Shown in pieces: positions 40,100 through 45,077 of a stretch of 45,077 nucleotides of DNA. The translations under genes and the position numbers were made by a program. The notes beneath the pieces were generated by a model. That model was not told where the DNA came from, made no database searches, and worked only from the letters and a program-made list of their open reading frames with translations. How positions within the stretch are numbered: the first letter of the stretch is position 1; each line of letters opens with the position of its first letter. The DNA is from Halococcus morrhuae DSM 1307 (GTDB lineage Archaea; Halobacteriota; Halobacteria; Halobacteriales; Halococcaceae): assembly GCF_000336695.1 (NCBI RefSeq), contig NZ_AOMC01000154.1, positions 1 to 45,077 on the forward strand, given 5' to 3'.

Positions 40100-40465
40100 T
40101 TACAGAACTGCGCCGAGAACGACACCGGTGAGCAGCGAGAGCAGCATGACGCCGCCGGCCGTCTCGAACGGGATCCGTTCGGCGTGCTGGGTGGAACGGC
40201 CCAGTCCGGAGTCGGTTTCGGTCGAGGCGAGCACGACGATGCCGGCGGTGGCAAAGGCGAGACCGATGACCAGTCCCCAGAGGAAGGTGATTCCGGACGC
40301 ACCGGCGAGAACGATGGCGACCGCGCGGCTCAACACGAACCCCGTGCCGGCGATGATCGGCGCGCTGCCGACGACGCTGGCGCGGTCGACCGCGTCCATG
40401 CGCTCGCGTAGACGATTCACACCGGCAAGTGTCCCCGAGGAGTCGAGGCGGTGGCGACGCGACAT
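40100..40465 (-). CDS. Hypothetical four-helix membrane protein
   Basis: A 121-residue protein with four predicted membrane helices (about 30-45, 47-62, 63-80 and 105-121) after a basic start MSRRHRLDSSGTLAGVN. The ATG at 40465 lies about 26 bases from the divergent TATA element, so it is leaderless. The much longer frame from 41323 is antisense to the AlaX gene and rejected. No family is recognised. Confidence 0.75.
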   Translation of the reverse strand: MSRRHRLDSSGTLAGVNRLRERMDAVDRASVVGSAPIIAGTGFVLSRAVAIVLAGASGITFLWGLVIGLAFATAGIVVLASTETDSGLGRSTQHAERIPFETAGGVMLLSLLTGVVLGAVL

Positions 40466-40486
40466 AGTTCCGGATATGAATCCAGC

Positions 40487-40495
40487 TATATAATA
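40487..40495. promoter_or_regulatory. Divergent TATA element (membrane protein gene / alaX)
   Basis: TATATAATA is the strongest TATA-like sequence in this part. Leftward it gives the exact spacing for a leaderless start at 40465. Rightward it would start transcription near 40518, about 50 bases before the alaX start. Confidence 0.55.
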
Positions 40496-40570
40496 CCCCG
40501 TCAGACGCTCGTCAGCGACCGGCGTCGTCCGGCGAACAGATCCATAGTCGTGCGTGCCGTTGACACCTCT

Positions 40571-41302
40571 GTGACCGAACAGCTCTATCTGCCGGACGAC
40601 GACTATCGTCGCGAGTTCGACGCCCGCGTCGAGGCCGTCGACGAATCGAACGGGACAGTCGTGCTCGACCGAACGCTGTTCTACAAGGAAGGCGGCGGAC
40701 AGCCACCCGATCACGGTCGCCTCTCGTTCGAGGGTGGTGAGGGCCGCGTCGTCGACGTCAGGAAAGATCACGGTGAGATCCGACACACGATCCAGGGCGA
40801 TCTCCCGGAAGCAGGCGTGACCATCCACGGCGAGCTCGACTGGGAGCGCCGCCACGCGCACATGCGCTATCACACCGCCCAGCACGTCGTCTCGAAGGTC
40901 GTCCTCGACGAATACGGCGCGAGCACCGCCGGCAATCGGATCCACGACGATCGTGCGCGCATCGATTTCGCGCCGGCGGAGTTCGACGAGAGCGATCTCC
41001 GCGCCATCGAGGAGCGCGCGAACGCCCTGATCGAACAGGACCTCCCGGTCGAGAAGGAGAACCGCCCGCGGGCGGCGCTCGAAGCCGAAACACCAGACGG
41101 CCGGTCGAATCTCGATCTGATCCCCGACGACGTCGATCCGCTGCGAGCGGTCACGATCGGCGACGTCGACGTCTGCCCCTGCGGCGGCACGCACGTCGAT
41201 CGGCTCGGCGAACTCGGCAAGCTGACGATCGTCGATCGAAGCTCGAAGGGTGCCGACACCGAGCGCATCGAGTTCGTGCTCGACGGGCCGGAGCGAGCGT
41301 GA
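40571..41302 (+). CDS. Alanyl-tRNA editing protein AlaX
   Basis: A free-standing editing enzyme, 243 residues, that hydrolyses Ser (or Gly) wrongly attached to tRNA(Ala). It has the N-terminal beta-barrel domain (TVVLDRTLFYKEGGGQPPDHG) of the longer AlaX class and the zinc site: HxxxH in MRYHTAQHVVSK, then Cys and His in CPCGGTHVDRLGEL. The GTG at 40571 (MTEQLYLPDDDY) is the most family-like start; GTG 40550 and earlier codons are alternatives. No alanyl-tRNA synthetase gene is adjacent. Confidence 0.9.
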   Translation: MTEQLYLPDDDYRREFDARVEAVDESNGTVVLDRTLFYKEGGGQPPDHGRLSFEGGEGRVVDVRKDHGEIRHTIQGDLPEAGVTIHGELDWERRHAHMRYHTAQHVVSKVVLDEYGASTAGNRIHDDRARIDFAPAEFDESDLRAIEERANALIEQDLPVEKENRPRAALEAETPDGRSNLDLIPDDVDPLRAVTIGDVDVCPCGGTHVDRLGELGKLTIVDRSSKGADTERIEFVLDGPERA

Positions 41303-41338
41303 GCGGGGTTCGTGTGCACACAAAACTTATTACAACAC

Positions 41339-41402
41339 CCGAACCAGTTCGGATCGGAGCCGGAATGGCTCCGCGCCAGCGGGGGCGACTCCGTTGCCTG
41401 GC
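41339..41402 (+). other. Cluster of hairpins in the leader of the NAD(P)-binding gene
   Basis: Three inverted repeats follow a TATA-like ACTTATTAC (about 41325-41333): CCGAAC/GTTCGG (41339-41344 and 41347-41352), CGGAGCC/GGCTCCG (41355-41361 and 41367-41373) and GCCAG/CTGGC (41375-41379 and 41398-41402). They fill the first half of the 194-base space before the next gene. They may form a structured 5' leader or mark the end of alaX transcription. No known riboswitch consensus is recognised. Confidence 0.35.
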
Positions 41403-41496
41403 ATCATCACACCCCTCTCCACCTTCGTCCCCGCTTTCCGTTTCCGCTAGCACCGCGAGTGAGAGGAGCTATGCGGACGGACGTGCTCGGTGAGAC

Positions 41497-42384
41497 ATGC
41501 GCGTTCTGGTGACCGGTGCGACGGGGTTCGTCGGCGGACGGCTGCTCCCCGCTCTCGCCGCGGCCGGTCACGACCTCACCGTACTCACTCGCGACGCCGA
41601 GCGCTACGACGGTCCGCCGGCGCGCGTCGTCGAGGGTGATCTGCTCGATGCGGGCAGTTTCGAGGCGGCGTTCGAGGGCTGCGAAGCGGCGTACTATCTC
41701 GTCCACTCGATGGACGCGGCCGATTTCGTCGCGCGCGACCGGCGGGCGGCACACAACTTCGCCCGCGCGGCGGATGCCGCCGACTGTTCGCGGGTGATCT
41801 ATCTCGGCGGTCTCGGCCGTGATTCCGACGCGCTCTCGCCACATCTCCGCTCACGCCACGAGGTCGAGCGGCTGCTCGCCGCCGGTGACTACGATCTCAC
41901 CGTGCTCCGGGCGGCGGTCATCGTCGGCGCTGGCGGGGCGAGCTTCGAGATGGTGCGCCGGTTCGTCGCCCATCTCCCGCGTGTGTTCGTCCTCCCGCTC
42001 CCGACGGCAGCGCGGACGAACTGTCAGCCGATCGCGATCGACGACGTCGTCGGCTATCTCGCCGCGGTGCTCGATGCACCGGAAACCCGCGGGCGATCGT
42101 TCGATATCGGCGGGCCGGCGGTGCTCAGTTACGCCGATCTGCTGCGGCGCATGGCGCGGGCGTACGGCCACCGGCTGTTCGTCGCCGCCGTTCCGTGGCT
42201 GAGCGAACGCCTCGCAGCACATTGGCTCGCCCTGTTCACCGGCATTCCCGAGACCGTCGTCGCGCCGCTGATGGCCGGGCTCGATAACACGGTCGTCGTC
42301 AGAAACGGCGGGATCGACGAGCTCGTCTCGGTCGCGCACACGCCGCTCGATGCGGCCATCGAACGGGCGATCGCCGGCGACTGA
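41497..42384 (+). CDS. NAD(P)-binding epimerase/NmrA-like protein (NDUFA9-like)
   Basis: A 295-residue atypical short-chain dehydrogenase. The Rossmann motif is VTGATGFVGGRLLPAL. YYLVHSMDAADFVARDRRAAHNFARAA and VIYLGGLGRDSDALSPHLRSRHEVERLL are typical of the NDUFA9/NmrA-like branch. The catalytic Tyr-xxx-Lys of true dehydrogenases is not obvious. The family includes complex I assembly and quinone-related proteins; function here is unknown. Its stop and the purL stop share the palindrome TGATCA with no gap. Confidence 0.88.
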   Translation: MRVLVTGATGFVGGRLLPALAAAGHDLTVLTRDAERYDGPPARVVEGDLLDAGSFEAAFEGCEAAYYLVHSMDAADFVARDRRAAHNFARAADAADCSRVIYLGGLGRDSDALSPHLRSRHEVERLLAAGDYDLTVLRAAVIVGAGGASFEMVRRFVAHLPRVFVLPLPTAARTNCQPIAIDDVVGYLAAVLDAPETRGRSFDIGGPAVLSYADLLRRMARAYGHRLFVAAVPWLSERLAAHWLALFTGIPETVVAPLMAGLDNTVVVRNGGIDELVSVAHTPLDAAIERAIAGD

Positions 42385-44523
42385 TCAGTCCATCGCGCGG
42401 TCGAGCACCGCCCGTCGCTCGGCGATCGTTCCGGCCGCGATCGACAGTTCACCATCGTCGGTCGCGAGATCGAGCCGTCCGGTATCGGTCGCCGTGCCGA
42501 TCTCGTGGACCGGAGCGATATCCGCGAACGCCTCCCGGACCGCGTCGGGAGTCGTCGTCTCGACGACCGCTCGTCCGGGCTGTTCGTGAAAGAGCTGTTC
42601 GGCAGCGCTTGCTGGGCCATCGAGTTCCACGTCCGCGCCCGCAACCGGCGAGATCATCTCGGCGAGCGTCACCGCGAGACCGCCGTGGCTCGCGTCGTGG
42701 ACCGCGCGCGTTCCCTCGCGGTTCGCCACGTCGGCGAGCGTCTCGATCAGTGCGTGCGGGTTCTCGGGCAACGTCGGGAAGCGGTCGCTCCCATCCGTGG
42801 TGTCGAGATATGTCGAACCGCCGAGCCCCGCTTCGTGACCGGCGAGGGCACGATCGCCGATCACCAGAATCGTTCCGTCGCCTACGAGTTCGGTCGGCGG
42901 TGCGTCGTAGCCGTCGCGCGCGCCAAGCATCGCGATCGTCGGCGTCGGGGGGATCGCACCTGCCGCCGAGTCGTTGTAGAGCGAGACGTTGCCGCCGACG
43001 ACCGGCACCGAAAGCGCGTCGCACATCCCCGCGAGCCCGTCGACGATGGCCGAGAACCCGCCGTAGACGTCCGTTTTTTCGGGATTGCCGCCGTTGAGAC
43101 AGTCCACTGCGGCGAGCGGCGTCGCGCCCTTCGCGGCGAGATTGGTGGCGTTTTCGAGCGCGATCGCGCGCGCACCGGCGTGGGGAGCCGCGGCCGTCCA
43201 GTTCGGCTCCGCACCCGCCGACAGCGCGAGCCCCGTTCCCGTTTCCTGGATCGCCAAGACGGCGCTGTCGTCGCCGGGACCGCGGGCGGTGCGGAGGCCG
43301 ACCTCGTGGTCGTACTGGCGATAGACCCACTCGCGGCTCGCGGTGTTCGGATCGCCGATGACGCGCTCGAACGCCGTGTCGAGTGCCGTCTCGGGAAGAT
43401 CGCGGGTCGGCTCCGCGGGTCGTTCGGTGGGGAGATCGTTCGCCGGCGCGCCGTCGGCGAGGAACTCGGCGGGGACATCGACGACGGTCTCCCCGTCGAA
43501 GGTGCAACTGTAATTCCCGTCGGTGATCTCGCCGATGACCGAACAGCCGAGATCGAAGCGGTCGGCGATTTCGGCGACGCGCTCGGTGTTCTCGGGGGCG
43601 ACCTCGTAGCACATCCGCTCCTGCGATTCGGCGAGCAGGATTTCGAGCGCGTTCATCCCGGGTTCGCGCTGGTGGACGGCTTCGAGGTCGATCCGCGCGC
43701 CGAACTCGCCTTTGGCGACGAGTTCCGAGGAGGCTCCGCCGAGCCCTGCCGCGCCGAGATCGCGCGCCGACTCGACGAGGGACTCGTCGATGAGGGCTTC
43801 GTTCGCCTCGATCAGTCGTTTTTCGGCGTAGGGATCACCGACCTGGACCGCCGGACGGTCCTCGGTCGCGGCGTCCTTGCCGAGGTCCTCGCTCGCGAAG
43901 CTCGCGCCGCCCAGTCCATCACGTCCCGTCGCGTTGCCGACGAGGACGAGCTTATTGCCCGCGTGCTGGGCCTCGGCGGTGAGCAGTCGATCGGGCGGGA
44001 GAAGGCCAACGCAGGCGACGTTGACGAGCGGGTTGCCCTCGTAGCCCGCGTGGAAGGCGAGGCTGCCGCCGACCGTGGGGACGCCGATCGCGTTGCCGTA
44101 GTCGGCGATCCCTTCGACGACGCCGTCGAAGAGATACTGCGAGTGTTCGCGATCGAACTCGCCGAAGTACAGCGAGTCGAGCAGCGCGATCGGGTACGCG
44201 CCCATCGAGAGCGTGTCGCGAACGATCCCGCCGACGCCCGTGGCCGCGCCGTCGTACGGATCGACGTAGGAGGGGTGGTTGTGGCTCTCGATGCCGAACG
44301 TGACGTACAGTTCCTCGTCCGGCAGCGCGACGACGGCGGCGTCGTCGCCAGGGCCGACGACGACCTGTTCGCCATCGCTCTCGAACGCCGACAGCAGCGG
44401 GCGCGAGGAGCGATAGGCACAGTGTTCGCTCCAGAGGTTTTCGAACAGCGCGGCCTCGGCACGCGTCGGTTCGCGGCCGAGTTCCTCGACGACGCGTTCG
44501 CGGTCGGGCGCGGAGAGGGGCAT
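42385..44523 (-). CDS. purL: Phosphoribosylformylglycinamidine synthase subunit II
   Basis: PurL is the ATP-dependent synthetase subunit converting FGAR to FGAM in purine synthesis, using ammonia from PurQ with PurS. It has 712 residues, the small-type length. Motifs are [52 protein letters not shown] and a C-terminal AIRS-like domain ([10 protein letters not shown] and [15 protein letters not shown]). The ATG at 44523 ([16 protein letters not shown]) is the usual start; the upstream extension to 44739 is rejected. purQ and purS are not in the window. It is divergent from the PHP gene. Confidence 0.96.
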   Translation of the reverse strand: MPLSAPDRERVVEELGREPTRAEAALFENLWSEHCAYRSSRPLLSAFESDGEQVVVGPGDDAAVVALPDEELYVTFGIESHNHPSYVDPYDGAATGVGGIVRDTLSMGAYPIALLDSLYFGEFDREHSQYLFDGVVEGIADYGNAIGVPTVGGSLAFHAGYEGNPLVNVACVGLLPPDRLLTAEAQHAGNKLVLVGNATGRDGLGGASFASEDLGKDAATEDRPAVQVGDPYAEKRLIEANEALIDESLVESARDLGAAGLGGASSELVAKGEFGARIDLEAVHQREPGMNALEILLAESQERMCYEVAPENTERVAEIADRFDLGCSVIGEITDGNYSCTFDGETVVDVPAEFLADGAPANDLPTERPAEPTRDLPETALDTAFERVIGDPNTASREWVYRQYDHEVGLRTARGPGDDSAVLAIQETGTGLALSAGAEPNWTAAAPHAGARAIALENATNLAAKGATPLAAVDCLNGGNPEKTDVYGGFSAIVDGLAGMCDALSVPVVGGNVSLYNDSAAGAIPPTPTIAMLGARDGYDAPPTELVGDGTILVIGDRALAGHEAGLGGSTYLDTTDGSDRFPTLPENPHALIETLADVANREGTRAVHDASHGGLAVTLAEMISPVAGADVELDGPASAAEQLFHEQPGRAVVETTTPDAVREAFADIAPVHEIGTATDTGRLDLATDDGELSIAAGTIAERRAVLDRAMD

Positions 44524-44663
44524 GTCTCCCCGTTCGGGACCCCAGGCAAATCGCTTGCGATGAAGCGGGCGGGTTCGCGAAACGTTCGGACGGACTGCTC
44601 GACCGGCACGGATACGATGGCGATACCGGGGGGCTTTTTGTGCCGGCGCCCGGATCCCGTCCC

Positions 44664-45059
44664 GTGCTGTCGGCCGAGCTTCACTGCCACTCCGAACTGT
44701 CCTTCGACGGGCGCGATCCCGTCGAACTGCTGCTCTCACAGGCCGACGCCGTCGGGCTCGACGCGCTCGCGGTGACCGACCACGACGAGATCGACGCGAG
44801 CCTCGCGGCCGCCGACCGTGCCGCCGATTACGGACTGATCGGCATCCCCGGCTCCGAGGTGACGAGCGCCGCCGGCCACGTCCTCGCGCTCGGCATCGAC
44901 GAACGCGTGCCGGCCGGCCTCCCCTTCACCGAGACGATCGACCACATCCACGACCAGGGCGGAATCGCGGTCGTTCCCCACCCCTTCCAGCGCTCGCGCA
45001 GCGGCGTCGCCCCGCATATCACGAGCGAGGAGCTGGCCAGCGCCGACGCCATCGAGATC
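44664..45059 (+). CDS. PHP-domain metal-dependent hydrolase, truncated by contig end
   Basis: The first 132 codons of a PHP-domain protein, starting at GTG 44664. Motif 1 is [15 protein letters not shown] (metal His pair), motif 2 is [11 protein letters not shown], motif 3 contains [19 protein letters not shown] and motif 4 [13 protein letters not shown] proteins are polymerase-associated or free phosphoesterases binding three metals. The coding sequence is cut by the adapter at 45060, so the C-terminus is missing. The last residues read across the adapter are artefactual. Confidence 0.85.
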
Positions 45060-45077
45060 CTGTCTCTTATACACATC
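45060..45077 (+). other. Illumina Nextera (Tn5 mosaic-end) adapter, not genomic
   Basis: The final 18 bases, CTGTCTCTTATACACATC, are the known Tn5 mosaic-end/Nextera adapter sequence. The switch from GC-rich coding sequence to this string is abrupt and breaks the PHP reading frame. It marks an untrimmed read end in the assembly. Confidence 0.95.

Noticed and set aside
40466-41323. Minus-strand extension of the small membrane protein opposite alaX
   Set aside because: It is the shadow of the AlaX coding sequence, and a good TATA box supports the start at 40465.
1-45077. tRNA, rRNA, CRISPR, provirus or integron features
   Set aside because: Sequence strings resembling GTTCGA-type T-loops occur only inside coding genes, no regular spaced repeats are present, and no integrase, capsid or terminase genes were found.

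Overview
The window reads as a chromosomal contig from a halophilic archaeon (class Halobacteria). The DNA is GC-rich, the proteins are rich in Asp and Glu, and many genes start leaderless about 25-32 bases after an AT-rich TATA-like box. Archaeal or haloarchaeal markers include GatD, Rpo11 (rpoL), archease with RtcB, Dph2, UPF0058, a Bat-like HTH regulator, a TbsP-like regulator and a haloarchaeal NuoCD. A Halococcus-like source is possible but not shown. I see no rRNA, tRNA, CRISPR array, provirus or intact insertion sequence. The last 18 bases are an Illumina Nextera transposon-end adapter, so the right end is an artefactual contig end. The left end begins with a nested inverted-repeat structure.

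Layout. 1-2.1 kb: a lower-GC membrane protein, a small multidrug-resistance exporter, a 55-residue membrane peptide gene and another membrane protein. 2.1-5.4 kb: an R2lox-type di-metal oxidase divergent from gatD, which is translationally coupled to a GNAT acetyltransferase. 5.4-5.8 kb: a non-coding GC-rich repeat region bounded by an 11-bp perfect inverted repeat. 5.8-13.4 kb: menaquinone genes (menB, then menD-menF) separated by a four-gene osmoprotectant ABC operon (binding protein, permease, CBS-containing ATPase, permease). 13.6-17.8 kb: a ribbon-helix-helix protein, UPF0058, cytidine deaminase, a membrane-anchored Mrr-like nuclease, a uridine phosphorylase-type enzyme, a J-domain/2Fe-2S ferredoxin fusion and an acetyltransferase. 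17.9-20.7 kb: DUF502 protein, archease and RtcB, an RNA-ligation cassette. 20.7-24.6 kb: a zinc-ribbon protein, a YlbF-family protein, an esterase, an orphan nuoCD and a divergent HTH regulator. 24.8-29.6 kb: dph2, an acetyltransferase, an aldo/keto reductase, a Tat lipoprotein and an old-yellow-enzyme homologue. 29.7-33.5 kb: small membrane proteins, hisF, rpoL and a rhomboid protease. 33.7-37.5 kb: an Nramp-like transporter without the canonical metal ligands, a METTL5-like methyltransferase, an HSL-type esterase and the TbsP-like regulator. 37.5-40.5 kb: a CHAT-domain caspase-like protease, a candidate small protein gene tail-to-tail with it, and a small membrane protein. 40.5-45.1 kb: AlaX, an NAD(P)-binding epimerase-like protein, purL and a truncated PHP-domain gene.

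How the genes work together. Most genes are housekeeping: tRNA charging quality (GatD, AlaX), RNA repair and splicing (archease, RtcB), translation-factor modification (Dph2), transcription (Rpo11), nucleotide and histidine synthesis (PurL, Cdd, Udp, HisF), respiratory quinone and complex I (Men, NuoCD) and osmoadaptation (Opu-type ABC). The least explained parts are the CHAT protease locus, the R2lox protein, the membrane-tethered Mrr nuclease, the divergent Nramp protein and the intergenic repeat element.
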